From NCBI RefSeq assembly GCF_900156045.1, contig NZ_FTMX01000001.1, positions 1,116,001 to 1,180,000 on the forward strand: DNA of 64,000 bases. The letters are read 5' to 3'. The stretch is from Peribacillus simplex. Lineage in GTDB: Bacteria > Bacillota > Bacilli > Bacillales > DSM-1321. Of this stretch, positions 18,474 through 27,770 are shown piece by piece. The notes under the pieces are model-generated. The model saw only the letters and a program-made list of their open reading frames with translations. It had not been told where the DNA came from and did no database searches. The stretch's first letter is position 1. Each line of letters opens with the position of its first letter. The position numbers and the translations under genes are program-made.

Positions 18474-18652
18474 GTGCCCAAAAATCGCTTTCATTATTGG
18501 TCGGAAAAGAAGTCATGCTTACCAATGAACGAATCGGGACAATCGTAATGATCAATCCATACGATCCCCTTAAAGTTTTATTGAAAACCAGTACAGGGAT
18601 CATGGATTTGCGAATGGAAAAGGAATGGAAGATCGAACAAATCATCGGTTAA
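18473..18652 (+). pseudogene. C-terminal remnant of an HD-GYP-type protein
   Basis: The frame reads LSLLVGKEVMLTNERIGTIV, then MINPYDPLKVLL and a charged tail ending at 18652. This matches, in my reading, the distal segment that follows the HD-GYP domain in Bacillus c-di-GMP phosphodiesterases (GxEVxLxxGExGxVVxINPxDPLxPLV). No HD or GYP catalytic part precedes it and the frame is closed at 18461. A 45-residue product from ATG 18515 could still be made but lacks an obvious ribosome site. Confidence 0.45.
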
Positions 18653-18658
18653 TGAAAA

Positions 18659-18690
18659 AGAGCCCGATTATAAAAAATCGGGCTCTTCGT
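18659..18690. terminator. Bidirectional terminator between the remnant and nsrR
   Basis: AGAGCCCGATT pairs with AATCGGGCTCT. On the minus strand the stem overlaps the last codons of nsrR. Confidence 0.75.
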
Positions 18691-19132
18691 CATTCTTCTT
18701 TACCGAATCGAAATAAGTTTTGAGCATCACTTTATTTTCGCTGAAGTCTGCAATCGTATATTGATCAAGGACCTTTAGAAAAGCATCCAAGGCATTATTA
18801 AGAACAAATTTCAATGAACAAACGGGAGAAATCACACAGTTATCGTGATCTTTAAAACATTCCACTAGATAAAAATCCTCCTCGGTTCGCCGTACAAGTT
18901 CCCCTACATTTATTTCAGCGGGTGATTTTGCAAGCCGAAATCCGCCATTTCTTCCACGAATCGTCTCAATATAGCCTAATTTTCCAAGATTATGAACAAT
19001 CTTCATCAAATGATTTTTAGACAGTTGATAAACTTCAGAAATCTCTTTAATATTTGATAATTTGCTTTGGTCGTGGGAAGCCAGGTAAATCAACACTCTA
19101 AGTGAGTAATCGGAATAACTCGTCAACCTCAT
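18668..19132 (-). CDS. nsrR: Nitric-oxide-sensing repressor NsrR (Rrf2 family)
   Basis: A 154-residue Rrf2-family winged-helix regulator. It has the N-terminal HTH (MRLTSYSDYSLRVLIYLAS, recognition region around YQLSKNHLMK). Three cysteines at 92, 99 and 105 are spaced as in NsrR and ligate a [4Fe-4S] cluster that reacts with NO. The frame is open from 19159, but family members start at MRLTSYSDY (ATG 19132). It is divergent from hmp, whose promoter carries NsrR-type dyads, so NsrR probably represses hmp until NO damages its cluster. Confidence 0.92.
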   Translation of the reverse strand: MRLTSYSDYSLRVLIYLASHDQSKLSNIKEISEVYQLSKNHLMKIVHNLGKLGYIETIRGRNGGFRLAKSPAEINVGELVRRTEEDFYLVECFKDHDNCVISPVCSLKFVLNNALDAFLKVLDQYTIADFSENKVMLKTYFDSVKKNDEEPDFL

Positions 19133-19213
19133 GTTTATCGCCTCACATTCTATCCCCATTTGACTATATCATAAATGTGAACATTTTATAAACATGAAAA
19201 CTTATTTTTTAAA

Positions 19214-19238
19214 AAGATGTATTAAATATATTGCTTTT
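19214..19238 (+). promoter_or_regulatory. Upstream NsrR-like site
   Basis: AAGATGTATTAAATATATTGC resembles the NsrR dyad (ATGTATTT-N-AAATACAT) on its left half. It lies at and above the hmp -35 box. Confidence 0.45.
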
Positions 19239-19259
19239 AATGCATTTAAGTTCTAATAT
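19231..19259 (+). promoter_or_regulatory. hmp promoter
   Basis: TTGCTT and TAATAT are separated by 17 bases; transcription would start near 19266, inside the downstream NsrR dyad. Confidence 0.6.
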
Positions 19260-19260
19260 A

Positions 19261-19284
19261 AACATGTATTCAAAATACTTGTTT
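19261..19284 (+). promoter_or_regulatory. NsrR operator of hmp
   Basis: AACATGTATT-CAA-AATACTTGTTT is a near-perfect dyad matching the NsrR consensus. It overlaps the predicted transcription start of hmp, so binding would block transcription. Confidence 0.75.
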
Positions 19285-19302
19285 ATGAAGAGGGGTTTAC
19301 CT

Positions 19303-20511
19303 ATGCTATCCCAAAAAACTATTGACGTCATCAAATCAACCGTACCTGTATTAGAAGTGCATGGTACAACAATCACAACTGTATTCTATAAAAATCTTTT
19401 CGAAGCACATCCTGAATTATTAAATATTTTTAATCACGCCAATCAAAAAAAGGGGCGCCAGCAAAATGCACTAGCCAATACGGTTTTGGCAGCAGCTAAA
19501 TATATAGATCAACTCGAAACGATATTACCTGCCGTGAAGCAAATAGCACAAAAACACAGAAGTCTTGCCGTTAAAGCCGAACATTATCCCATTGTTGGAG
19601 AGTTTTTATTAGGTGCAATCAAGGAAGTGTTACAAGATTCAGCTACAGAAGAGATCCTCCAAGCTTGGGGAGAGGCCTATGGAGTCATTGCCGATGTTTT
19701 TATTAGCATCGAAAAGGAAATGTACGAAGAAGCTTCCAATCAGGACGGCGGATGGTCTGATTTCAAACGATTCACAGTGGTGGAAAAAGTACGGGAAAGT
19801 GATGTAATCACATCCTTTTATTTAAAGCCATCAGATGGAGATAAGGTTCCATCATTTCGTCCTGGACAATATATTACCGTTCGGATCGAGATACCGGGTG
19901 AACGCTATTTATTCAACCGTCAGTATAGTTTGTCTGATGTTCCGGGAAAAGATTATTTCCGGATTTCCGTTAAAAAAGAAAAGCCGGGAACCACTCCTGA
20001 TGGAAGGGTCTCTAACTACTTGCATGAATCCATTCAAATGGGTGACAGTATTGACGTAACGGCTCCTGCAGGTGATTTCACCATCGATTTGGAAAAACGA
20101 ACACCGGCAGTATTCTTGAGCGGAGGCGTTGGCATAACACCTTTCATGAGCATGATTCATGCGATAGCTGAACAAACACCTGAGCGTGATGTACAATTCA
20201 TTCATGCTTCCGATAATGGTCAGTTACAGCCGTTCAGAATCGAACTGACAGAACTAGCCCACAAGCTTACCAGCTATCAATTATCCTTTGTCTTTAAAAA
20301 TCCGGGTGAGGATGATAAGAACCTACCGAATTTTGAAAAGGAAGGGTATATCGATAAGGAATTATTGAGCGGTTTTGTTAAACCTGAAGCTGACTATTAT
20401 GTGTGTGGCCCTGTTCCTTTCATGAAGGCGATCATTACTTACCTGAAAGAGTTGGGAATAGATGCGGACAAAATCCACTATGAGTTCTTCGGCCCGGCAA
20501 TCGCGTTATAA
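19303..20511 (+). CDS. hmp: Flavohemoglobin, nitric oxide dioxygenase
   Basis: A 402-residue fusion of an N-terminal globin (about 1-145, with the proximal histidine in [11 protein letters not shown]) and a ferredoxin-NADP reductase-type module. That module has an FAD-binding RQYSLSD motif and an NAD-binding [11 protein letters not shown] motif. It oxidises NO to nitrate using O2 and NAD(P)H in the cytoplasm. The frame opens at 19231, but GAAGAGGGG and homologue lengths (about 399) place the start at ATG 19303. It is paired with divergent nsrR and is expected to be NO-induced. Confidence 0.96.
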   Translation: MLSQKTIDVIKSTVPVLEVHGTTITTVFYKNLFEAHPELLNIFNHANQKKGRQQNALANTVLAAAKYIDQLETILPAVKQIAQKHRSLAVKAEHYPIVGEFLLGAIKEVLQDSATEEILQAWGEAYGVIADVFISIEKEMYEEASNQDGGWSDFKRFTVVEKVRESDVITSFYLKPSDGDKVPSFRPGQYITVRIEIPGERYLFNRQYSLSDVPGKDYFRISVKKEKPGTTPDGRVSNYLHESIQMGDSIDVTAPAGDFTIDLEKRTPAVFLSGGVGITPFMSMIHAIAEQTPERDVQFIHASDNGQLQPFRIELTELAHKLTSYQLSFVFKNPGEDDKNLPNFEKEGYIDKELLSGFVKPEADYYVCGPVPFMKAIITYLKELGIDADKIHYEFFGPAIAL

Positions 20512-20535
20512 GGTTCATACATTGTAGGAATGTTA

Positions 20536-20566
20536 TTGACATCAAGAAGATAATTTTGCATACTAT
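20536..20566 (+). promoter_or_regulatory. proBA promoter
   Basis: A consensus TTGACA (20536-20541) is followed after 17-19 bases by CATACTAT, which can serve as the -10. It lies just ahead of the T-box leader. Confidence 0.6.
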
Positions 20567-20599
20567 ATTAAAACAATGAACGTTGAGAGAAGATTAGTA

Positions 20600-20812
20600 T
20601 GCGAAAATCACTGTGACAGAGAGCGGCGTCAATTGCTGGAAGACCCGCGACAGGAAAACGCAGAACCTGCTTCTTGAGTCCTATGCAAAACATAGGCGCA
20701 AATCCTGGCGTTATCAGGCAAAGTGGAATGCATGAACTTGCATTCAATGAAGGTGGTACCACGGAGAGCAGCCCTTTTCGTCCTTATTTCGAGGATGAAA
20801 AGGGCTTTTTTT
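20600..20812 (+). promoter_or_regulatory. Proline T-box leader with terminator
   Basis: The antiterminator T-box sequence AAGGTGGTACCACGG is at 20750-20764; its TGGT can pair with the tRNA acceptor end. The 3' side of Stem I contains AAATCCTGG, giving CCT (20704-20706) as a candidate proline specifier codon. A GC-rich terminator (GCCCTTTTCGTCCT paired with the segment before AAAAGGGC) and seven T residues end the leader at 20812. Uncharged tRNA-Pro should therefore switch on proBA. Confidence 0.88.
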
Positions 20813-20845
20813 CATGTCTTAGATATTTATTGGAGGAAGTAATCG

Positions 20846-21934
20846 ATGGAAAAGAAACGCATCGTTGTAAAGATAGGAAGTAGTTCTTTGACCAACACAA
20901 AAGGTGATATCGACCAAAATAAATTTTCCGATCATATCCAGGCAGTGGCAGCTTTAAGGAAAGCGGGACATGAAGTTGTCCTTGTTTCATCAGGTGCTGT
21001 AGCAACAGGTTTTCGCAAGCTCGGCTATCCTACGAGACCGGTCACTCTCAAAGGAAAACAAGCTGCTGCAGCGGTCGGGCAAAGCTTATTGATTCAATCA
21101 TATATGGAACAATTAGGGCATTTTGGAATCGTTCCAGCGCAGATTTTGTTAACAAGGAAAGATTTCTCGAAAAAAGATAGATATAAAAATGCATATGCGA
21201 CATTGATGGAATTACTTGAACGCGGCATCCTTCCGATTATTAATGAAAATGATACAGTATCTGTGGAGGAGTTGACTTTTGGTGATAATGATATGCTATC
21301 CGCCTTAGTAAGCGGACTTGTCCACGCCACCAACTTGATCATATTAACTGACATTAATGGGCTATATGATTCCAATCCACAGACAAATCCAGGGGCGAAA
21401 CGATTTGACAAGCTATCCGAAGTAACGCCGGATTTATTGCAAATGGCAGAAGGTGCAGGATCCAATGTCGGAACCGGGGGTATGAAATCTAAGCTGATTG
21501 CAGCGCAAACTGCATTGTCTCTTGGGGTGAAAGTATTCATTGGCTCTGGTTATGGGAGTGATAAACTTTTAACAATCCTTGAAGGCAAAGGTGATGGCAC
21601 GTATATAGGGAATGATGTCTTGACGACGGTAACGAAAAACAAACAATGGATTTCCCTTCATTCACAAGTATCCGGAAAAATTTTCGTTGATGAAGGTGCC
21701 GAAAGGGCCTTAGTTTCAAATGGCAGCAGTCTGCTGCCAGCTGGAATTTATGAAATCAAAGGAGTCTTCAATAAGGGGGATGTTGTAGAAGTCTATGGTG
21801 CAAATGGATTATTGGGGCGGGGTGAGGTCCTATACTCCGACGAAGAATTAAAACAGGCGATGGGAAAGAGGACATCCGAGCTTGTGGTCACTTCCATAGA
21901 AGTGATCCATCGCGATAAATGGGTGAAAGCATAA
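20846..21934 (+). CDS. proB: Glutamate 5-kinase
   Basis: A 362-residue cytoplasmic enzyme phosphorylating glutamate for proline synthesis. It has an N-terminal amino-acid kinase domain (KIGSSSLT start, [19 protein letters not shown]) and a C-terminal PUA domain (about 275-355, starting [14 protein letters not shown]). The start is ATG 20846 behind TGGAGGAAG. It is the first gene of proBA, controlled by the proline T-box, which makes it the anabolic copy that responds to proline starvation. Confidence 0.96.
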   Translation: MEKKRIVVKIGSSSLTNTKGDIDQNKFSDHIQAVAALRKAGHEVVLVSSGAVATGFRKLGYPTRPVTLKGKQAAAAVGQSLLIQSYMEQLGHFGIVPAQILLTRKDFSKKDRYKNAYATLMELLERGILPIINENDTVSVEELTFGDNDMLSALVSGLVHATNLIILTDINGLYDSNPQTNPGAKRFDKLSEVTPDLLQMAEGAGSNVGTGGMKSKLIAAQTALSLGVKVFIGSGYGSDKLLTILEGKGDGTYIGNDVLTTVTKNKQWISLHSQVSGKIFVDEGAERALVSNGSSLLPAGIYEIKGVFNKGDVVEVYGANGLLGRGEVLYSDEELKQAMGKRTSELVVTSIEVIHRDKWVKA

Positions 21935-21972
21935 AAAATCAATTTTAGTGAAGGAAAAGGGGGCATTTGGAA

Positions 21973-23220
21973 ATGAGTGAAGTGACGGCGAAAGGAAAGG
22001 CAGCCAAAAAGGCCAGTTATCAGTTAATAGGATTGAGTACGGAACAAAAGAACGAGGCACTTGGAAACATTGCTAAGCAACTAATTATCGATAAAGAATT
22101 TTTGATAAAAGAAAACCAAAAAGATCTGGAAGATGGCAGGAAAAAAGGCTTCAGTGAGTCCACATTGGATCGAATTATGTTAAATGATAACCGTATTGAC
22201 GACATGGCTGCGGCCATTATGCTTTTAATCGATTTAAATGATCCTGTTGGGGAACAATTGGAGACGATCGAAAAAGAGAACGGTTTATTGATTAAAAAGT
22301 TACGGGTGCCGATCGGCGTAATCGGGATGATTTATGAAGCCAGACCTAACGTGACCATCGATGCAGCTACTTTGTCCTTGAAAACGGGAAATGCCGTCCT
22401 ATTAAGAGGCAGCTCGTCAGCCAAAAACTCCAATATGGCACTAGTCTCATCCATCCATAAGGCATTAGAGGATACGGAAATTCCTGTAGAAGCAGTTCAG
22501 TTGATCGAGGATACGAGTCGTGAAACCGCTAAGGAACTTTTTCATCTTAACGAGTATTTAGATGTTTTGATTCCACGCGGCGGAAAGAATTTAATTGAAA
22601 CGGTCATTAAGGAGTCCACTGTTCCCGTTCTTGAAACAGGAGCAGGCAATTGCCATATCTTCATCGATCAGACCGCAGATATCACGATGGTCGAGAGAAT
22701 TGTCTTAAACGGTAAAATTCAGCGCCCATCCGTATGCAATGCTATCGAGGGGCTTCTGATTCATGAAAAATGGTTTGAAGAAAACGGAGTGCGTATTTTG
22801 GAACTCCTGGACGAAAAGGGTATTGAAGTATATGGAGATGAAGCGGTCTGCAGTGCATTTCCAAGAGCGAAAACGGCTACGGAGGAAGATTGGTCAACGG
22901 AGTACCTGGCATTAAAAATAAGCGTGAAAACTGTAAAAGGTGTATTCGATGCGATTGAACACATTAACCGATACGGTACCAAGCATTCTGAAGCAATCCT
23001 GACGGGGGATGAACAAAACGCTTCCGCATTTTTGAATAAAGTAGATGCCGCCGCAGTTTATCACAATGCTTCCACCCGTTTTACCGATGGCTTTGAATTT
23101 GGTTATGGCGCAGAAATCGGCATTTCGACACAAAAGCTGCATGCACGTGGACCAATGGGTTTACCTGCCTTGACATCAAGCAAGTTCTTCATTTACGGCC
23201 AGGGGCAAATCCGGGAATGA
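21973..23220 (+). CDS. proA: Gamma-glutamyl phosphate reductase
   Basis: A 415-residue NADPH-dependent aldehyde-dehydrogenase-fold enzyme that reduces glutamyl phosphate to glutamate semialdehyde, the second step to proline. The catalytic cysteine sits in [29 protein letters not shown] and the C-terminal [13 protein letters not shown] are family signatures. ATG 21973 gives the same 415-residue length as B. subtilis ProA; TTG 21967 in frame is closer to the GGGGG site and cannot be excluded. Cotranscribed with proB. Confidence 0.96.
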   Translation: MSEVTAKGKAAKKASYQLIGLSTEQKNEALGNIAKQLIIDKEFLIKENQKDLEDGRKKGFSESTLDRIMLNDNRIDDMAAAIMLLIDLNDPVGEQLETIEKENGLLIKKLRVPIGVIGMIYEARPNVTIDAATLSLKTGNAVLLRGSSSAKNSNMALVSSIHKALEDTEIPVEAVQLIEDTSRETAKELFHLNEYLDVLIPRGGKNLIETVIKESTVPVLETGAGNCHIFIDQTADITMVERIVLNGKIQRPSVCNAIEGLLIHEKWFEENGVRILELLDEKGIEVYGDEAVCSAFPRAKTATEEDWSTEYLALKISVKTVKGVFDAIEHINRYGTKHSEAILTGDEQNASAFLNKVDAAAVYHNASTRFTDGFEFGYGAEIGISTQKLHARGPMGLPALTSSKFFIYGQGQIRE

Positions 23221-23241
23221 AGTTCATTTCGTTCATGGAAG

Positions 23242-23266
23242 GTTATTAAAACTCAATTAAGGGTAT
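23242..23266 (+). promoter_or_regulatory. SigB-like promoter overlapping a SigA -10
   Basis: GTTATT, a 13-base spacer and GGGTAT fit the general-stress SigB pattern (GTTTWW-N12-15-GGGWAW) with one mismatch. A perfect TATAAT (23269-23274) overlaps it and could be a SigA -10. The gene served is a YflT-type general stress protein, which supports SigB use. Confidence 0.55.
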
Positions 23267-23300
23267 TGTATAATACATTACTTTTAAAGGAGCAGATACC

Positions 23301-23735
23301 ATGGACAAGAGGTTTATAGCAATATATGAAACTGCAAATGAAGCGACTTCTGCAGTCGAAAACTTAAAGACACAAGGATATACATCCAATCAAATATCAG
23401 TGGTGGCAAAAAACATTGATCAATTACCCAGTGAAGCCGAGGAAGTCGCCCCGGCAAAGACTGATGGATTAGTAGCTGGGGCAGCAGCCGGCGGAGCTGT
23501 CGGATTAACAGGCCTGCTTATTGGAATGAGTGCATTGGCCGTACCAGGAATTGGTCCGATATTGGCAGCAGGACCTATTTTCGCCACTTTTGGCGGAGCT
23601 GCAGCCGGGGCAGCATCGGGTGCAGGCGGATTGAGAAAGCCATTATTGGATATTGGACTGGAGGAAGCCGAAGTCGATCAATATGTGGAGGATATTAAAG
23701 CAGGGAAAATCCTTGTCATCGCCGATCCTTTTTAA
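23301..23735 (+). CDS. General stress protein, YflT/GsiB-type glycine-rich family
   Basis: A 144-residue protein with an N-terminal alpha/beta segment (MDKRFIAIYETANEATSAVENL) of the heat-induced YflT-like family. A glycine/alanine-rich hydrophobic centre (about residues 52-115) and an acidic C-terminal strand segment (EEAEVDQYVEDIKAGKILVIAD) follow. The central region looks like two glycine-zipper helices that could touch a membrane. Function is unknown; relatives in B. subtilis belong to the SigB regulon. A SigB-like promoter lies 35 bases upstream of the start. Confidence 0.75.
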   Translation: MDKRFIAIYETANEATSAVENLKTQGYTSNQISVVAKNIDQLPSEAEEVAPAKTDGLVAGAAAGGAVGLTGLLIGMSALAVPGIGPILAAGPIFATFGGAAAGAASGAGGLRKPLLDIGLEEAEVDQYVEDIKAGKILVIADPF

Positions 23736-23826
23736 GTCCGTAAGTAAAACCACCTTGAATGAACAGATTTACGAAGGATTACTGCTCAATGCCCACAAAA
23801 AACTCAAAATAAAAATTTATTGAAAA

Positions 23827-23860
23827 AACCCCGTTCAGGATTTCTTGAACGGGGTTAATA
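23827..23860. terminator. Terminator, likely of the general stress gene
   Basis: AACCCCGTTCA pairs with TGAACGGGGTT; A residues precede the stem and TTAAT follows it. Confidence 0.75.
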
Positions 23861-24154
23861 TGTTTGTAGACTAATTTTATTGTCCGTACCTATAAAATCA
23901 AAAGGAATTCCACATTTGTATGAAGAATAAAAGGAATAAAGTCCTATTACCGAGAATAGAAGGGGAATTTTGGAAAATAAAGTAGATGACGATGCCACTT
24001 TAAGAAATTAAAGAGGATTTTTCATGATGATTTTCACCTTAAGAATCATTATACTGATGATAATGTTAAAAAGCGTAATCTAGTGAAGAAAAGCAAGCTT
24101 TAATGTGATGACCTGAATAACCCTATTAAATACCGATCGAAATCCTTATGTTGA

Positions 24155-24186
24155 AAAAACCCACGATAACAGGGTTTTTTATTTTT
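24155..24186. terminator. Hairpin terminator in the intergenic interval
   Basis: AAAAAACCC/GGGTTTTTT with an eight- to ten-base loop and a T-rich tail. No gene immediately precedes it. Confidence 0.55.
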
Positions 24187-24395
24187 CTAAGTCATTAATG
24201 TGAAATATCTAATATCAGTATTACTATTTTAGAAGTCTCACATTGCTTTTCTTATTGCGGTTTTGAATGATCACCTTTGCGGCATTCTTAACTTACCCGA
24301 TTATGTCAAGTCCTTGTATGACAAGGGCTAGAATAACAGATTGCTTGAGCTTATATCAAATAAACCAAAATGACTTTACGTTGGAGGTGGGTGTT

Positions 24396-26330
24396 TTGAT
24401 AAAAATAAAACTCGTTGTTCCTCGAAAAGGGTATATTACGGATGCTTTTGAAAGATTTGAGGAATTCAACAAGTTGGAAGAATCGGACAACAATGATAAC
24501 GGTGCAGTGAAGTTTGTTTTAGAGGAGGTGGTTGAGGATGCCGATAAGATTGGGAAGTTGAAGCTGGATGCTGATGTAATCATTTCAAGGGGATTAATCA
24601 CGAAACTATTAAAAGAAAGCAATGAATTCATTCCTATCGTTGATATACCTGTACAAGGTATTGACCTCATTCGTTCCCTGTATGATTGCAAGGCACGTTT
24701 TGGCAGTAAAAAAGTGGCCGTTATAGGAGCGTTAAACATGATTTATGGCGTGGAAAACCTTTCGGATATTGTTGATTTGCCGATTCAGTCCTATATATTA
24801 AATGATATCGAGTCCTCAGTCAGTTTAGTGGATTTGGCTACCAGCGATGGCTGTGAGGTTGTGTTAAGTGGTTTAAGTACCTGTAAATATGCTGAAGAGA
24901 TAGGGTTGGGAGCCATTCTGGTTGACACTGGAAAGGAATCATTTCGGCAGGCGTTGATTGAGGCGAAAAGAGTAGCTCTTGTCAGCAGAAGGGAACAGGA
25001 GAAGACCAAGCGTTACCAAACGATTCTTAATTATGCCTATGAAGGGGTTATTGCTATAGATTTAAAAGGACAAATATCTGTATTTAATACGGCGGCTCAG
25101 GAGATATTATCCATTTCGAGGGGGAGCTTAATTGGAAATTCCATATACGAGATAATAAAGCCCGGGAAATTTCGTAATATGCTTTTAAGCGACGATGAAT
25201 ACGAAAAAGATACCGTTGCTTACCAATCGATTCAATTATCGGTAAAAAAAGTTGGGATATTTTTAAAGGGTAAAAAAGTGGGCGATATGGTCGCCTTTCA
25301 AGATGTTACGCGCATTCAAGAGATGGAAGGGAAGTTCTTTAGAAAGCTTCATTTACGCGGACATGTGGCTAAGTACACATTTGATGATATATTGTATCGA
25401 AGTTCCGAAATTAAGAGGACGATTGAAACAGCTCAACGTTATAGTGAAGTAGATTCAAACATTCTTATAATTGGAGAAACCGGAACGGGCAAGGAAATAT
25501 TCGCCCAAAGCATACATAATCATAGCAATCGGAAAAATAACCCGTTTGTAGCCATTAATTGCGCGGCGCTTCCCGAAAATTTATTGGAAAGTGAGCTTTT
25601 CGGATATGCAGAAGGAGCTTTCACGGGAGCCATGAAAGGCGGAAAGCAAGGATTTTTTGAACTGGCTCATAGAGGTACGATTTTTTTAGATGAAATAGGG
25701 GAAATCTCCCCAAAAATGCAAAGCCGGCTGCTACGTGTCCTCCAAGAGCGGGAAATCATGCGCATCGGTGATGATAAAGTAATTCCGGTTGATGTGAGAA
25801 TTGTATCCGCAACGAACAAAGACCTCATGCAAATGGTGAAATGTAATGACTTTCGGGAGGATCTGTATTATCGCTTGAGTGTACTGGACCTTGTATTGCC
25901 TCCACTTCGGGAACGCAGAGAAGATATACCGTTATTGGTGAATGCATTTATTCAGAAAGGTCATTCGGATCAAAAGCAAATTAAGATTACGGATGCAGCC
26001 ATGAAAAAGCTGAGCGAAGAAAATTGGGAAGGGAATATTCGCCAATTGCAAAATTTTTGTGAGCGATTATGCGCCCTTTATAAAGATAAGTTAATTGATG
26101 TGTACGATATTGAAATGTATTTTCCCAATAGAAGTAAAAAGAAAATACAGTTGTCGACACAAGACGAAGAAATGGATATGTCACCTGGGATGCATTTATC
26201 CGAGCGTGAAAGAATTGTTCAAATGTTAATCAAGGTTAATTTTAATAAAGGAAAAGCTGCTTTTGAGTTAGGAATGAGTCGCACGACTTTATGGAGAAAG
26301 ATGAAACACTTGAATATTGAAACAAATTGA
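24396..26330 (+). CDS. Sigma-54-dependent activator with PrpR-N sensor and PAS domain
   Basis: A 644-residue enhancer-binding protein. Domains: a PrpR-N-like effector domain (about 1-165), a PAS domain (about 200-300, ending GDMVAFQDVTRIQEM), a sigma-54 AAA+ domain (Walker A GETGTGKE at 360-367; GAFTGA at 407-412, which contacts sigma-54; arginine fingers near FREDLYYRLSVL), and a Fis-type HTH at the end (GKAAFELGMSRTTLWRKM). The frame opens at 24267, but GGAGGTGG at 24383-24390 places the start at TTG 24396. It reads toward the catabolic operon that begins after a -24/-12 promoter, and most likely activates it. Confidence 0.92.
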   Translation: MIKIKLVVPRKGYITDAFERFEEFNKLEESDNNDNGAVKFVLEEVVEDADKIGKLKLDADVIISRGLITKLLKESNEFIPIVDIPVQGIDLIRSLYDCKARFGSKKVAVIGALNMIYGVENLSDIVDLPIQSYILNDIESSVSLVDLATSDGCEVVLSGLSTCKYAEEIGLGAILVDTGKESFRQALIEAKRVALVSRREQEKTKRYQTILNYAYEGVIAIDLKGQISVFNTAAQEILSISRGSLIGNSIYEIIKPGKFRNMLLSDDEYEKDTVAYQSIQLSVKKVGIFLKGKKVGDMVAFQDVTRIQEMEGKFFRKLHLRGHVAKYTFDDILYRSSEIKRTIETAQRYSEVDSNILIIGETGTGKEIFAQSIHNHSNRKNNPFVAINCAALPENLLESELFGYAEGAFTGAMKGGKQGFFELAHRGTIFLDEIGEISPKMQSRLLRVLQEREIMRIGDDKVIPVDVRIVSATNKDLMQMVKCNDFREDLYYRLSVLDLVLPPLRERREDIPLLVNAFIQKGHSDQKQIKITDAAMKKLSEENWEGNIRQLQNFCERLCALYKDKLIDVYDIEMYFPNRSKKKIQLSTQDEEMDMSPGMHLSERERIVQMLIKVNFNKGKAAFELGMSRTTLWRKMKHLNIETN

Positions 26331-26370
26331 AACGTAATGATACTGATTAATTCATTTTGAAACAATTTGT
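26317..26370 (+). promoter_or_regulatory. Candidate enhancer sites of the sigma-54 activator
   Basis: TTGAAACAAATTG (26317-26329) and TTGAAACAATTTG (26357-26369) are near-identical and lie exactly 40 bases apart, about four helical turns. They are 70-120 bases upstream of the -24 element, which is where enhancer proteins bind. The first copy overlaps the activator's stop codon. Confidence 0.55.
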
Positions 26371-26438
26371 TAACTTTATTTTTGTCTTAATATAAGAGCT
26401 AATTGGCTTCTTTCTTGAAAAAACGGATGTTTTTTATA

Positions 26439-26455
26439 TTGGCACAATAATTGTA
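26439..26455 (+). promoter_or_regulatory. Sigma-54 promoter of the catabolic operon
   Basis: TTGGCAC-AATAA-TTGTA matches the -24/-12 consensus (TTGGCAC-N5-TTGCW) except for one T at the -12 GC. The GG and G(C) elements have the required spacing. The first gene starts 57 bases downstream, and the preceding gene encodes a sigma-54 activator. Confidence 0.85.
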
Positions 26456-26511
26456 TATATAACAATGCAGTAGGAAAGATTTTTCCTTCAAGGTTAATAT
26501 GAAAGGTTGGT

Positions 26512-27492
26512 GTGAAGTTGAGTCATTTAGTGTATATTCCTCAAGATATTGAGAAAGAGGGGAAAAGTTATTTACTAGAAAAGGGCTATAAGATTAAAGT
26601 TGGGTCTGATCTGTCGCAAGAAATTCTTATGGAAGAAATCAAGGGGTGTGATGCAGTACTAACGAGATCAACGGCTGTAATAAATAAAGAAGTTATTCAA
26701 GCAGCTGAAAACCTCAAAGTGATTGCCAAGTATGGTGTGGGTTTAGACAATATTGATATCGAAGCTGCTACAGAGCGTGGCATTTATGTAACAAATACAC
26801 CAGAGGCAAATGCGAATTCTGTAGCTGAACATGTAATGGCATTAATTTTATCATTGTCCAAAAATTTAAGCTTGGCTGATAAAGAGCTGCGCAGCGGGAA
26901 TTTTGCTATTCGTAATCAACTTTTTGGCATGGACTTGGAAGGCAAGACCTTGGGGATTATCGGACTGGGGAGAATCGGTAGAATACTGGCAAAAAAGGCT
27001 TTCCAAGGCTTCGATATGAAAGTGATTGGCTACGATCCCTATGTTACAGCAAGAACGAGTTCGGAGTTGGAGATAGCAACAGATTTAGAATGGGTATTCA
27101 GAAACTCTGATGTTATTAGCCTGCATCTGCCGTTAACGAAAACAACAAAAGGGATAATAGGAAGCCGTGAGTTTTCCTGGATGAAACCTTCTTCCTATTT
27201 TGTAAACGCTTCCAGAGGCGGTGTGGTGAAGGAAAGTGATTTAGTAAATGCTTTGCAAGCTGGCCAGATTGCCGGCGCTGGAATTGACGTATTTGAAGTT
27301 GAGCCTCCTGATAAATGGAACCCACTTTTTAAATTGGATAATGTGATTGTCAGTCCACATAATGCGGCATTGACGAAGGAAGGCTCGATACGCATGGCTG
27401 TACATGCAGCAATGCAAGTGGAACAAGTTCTTACAGGCCTGCAACCGAATTGGGCTGTAAATGAGCCCTTAACTAAAGGGCTGTCAATGTAA
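26512..27492 (+). CDS. D-2-hydroxyacid dehydrogenase (phosphoglycerate dehydrogenase family)
   Basis: A 326-residue NAD-dependent dehydrogenase that interconverts a 2-hydroxy acid and a 2-oxo acid. The Rossmann motif GLGRIGRILAKKAFQGFD is near 149-166. The catalytic set is Arg in NASRGGVVKE, Glu in IDVFEVEPP and His in SPHNAALT. There is no ACT domain, so it is unlikely to be the biosynthetic SerA. The start is GTG 26512 (TTG 26518 is an alternative). It is the first gene after the sigma-54 promoter, which implies catabolic oxidation of an unknown hydroxy acid or reduction of the operon's oxo acid. Confidence 0.88.
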   Translation: MKLSHLVYIPQDIEKEGKSYLLEKGYKIKVGSDLSQEILMEEIKGCDAVLTRSTAVINKEVIQAAENLKVIAKYGVGLDNIDIEAATERGIYVTNTPEANANSVAEHVMALILSLSKNLSLADKELRSGNFAIRNQLFGMDLEGKTLGIIGLGRIGRILAKKAFQGFDMKVIGYDPYVTARTSSELEIATDLEWVFRNSDVISLHLPLTKTTKGIIGSREFSWMKPSSYFVNASRGGVVKESDLVNALQAGQIAGAGIDVFEVEPPDKWNPLFKLDNVIVSPHNAALTKEGSIRMAVHAAMQVEQVLTGLQPNWAVNEPLTKGLSM

Positions 27493-27578
27493 TAATATAG
27501 AAAAAATTATCTGTTTTTTCAGAAAACGAAGGATTGGATGGTTCAAGTTGGGCATTTGTTGATAAGGATGGTGAACAA

Positions 27579-27770
27579 ATGAAGAAAATGATCTATGTGA
27601 TAAGTGCAATACCGGCACTTGGCTCGCTTGTGGTTATCAATCGGATTGAACCTTATGTTTTAGGGATGCCATTTGTTCTTTTTTGGGCCATATTATGGGT
27701 TTGTCTTACATCAGTGTTTTTAATAATTGCCAATAAACTTGATCCTGCAACCGAGGAGGAAGAAGACTGA
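27579..27770 (+). CDS. DUF3311-type small membrane subunit of a symporter
   Basis: A 63-residue protein with two hydrophobic helices (MIYVISAIPALGSLVVI and FVLFWAILWVCLTSVFLII) and an acidic tail. Proteins of this type (DUF3311) regularly precede sodium:solute symporter genes and probably form a small accessory subunit. The frame is open from 27534; AAGGATGGTG points to ATG 27579. The stop overlaps the symporter start by one base (TGATG), so the two are coupled. Confidence 0.82.
   Translation: MKKMIYVISAIPALGSLVVINRIEPYVLGMPFVLFWAILWVCLTSVFLIIANKLDPATEEEED

Larger units (their letters stand above)
23736..24395. other. Gene-poor interval before the sigma-54 activator
   Basis: It contains two terminator hairpins (23827 and 24155) and otherwise AT-rich sequence without a convincing gene. 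A 19-residue frame at about 24023, behind AAAGAGG, is too short to call. The activator frame is technically open from 24267 but has no ribosome site there. Confidence 0.5.

Noticed and set aside
24023-24081. A 19-residue frame behind AAAGAGG
   Set aside because: Too short, and no terminator or promoter makes a clear unit.
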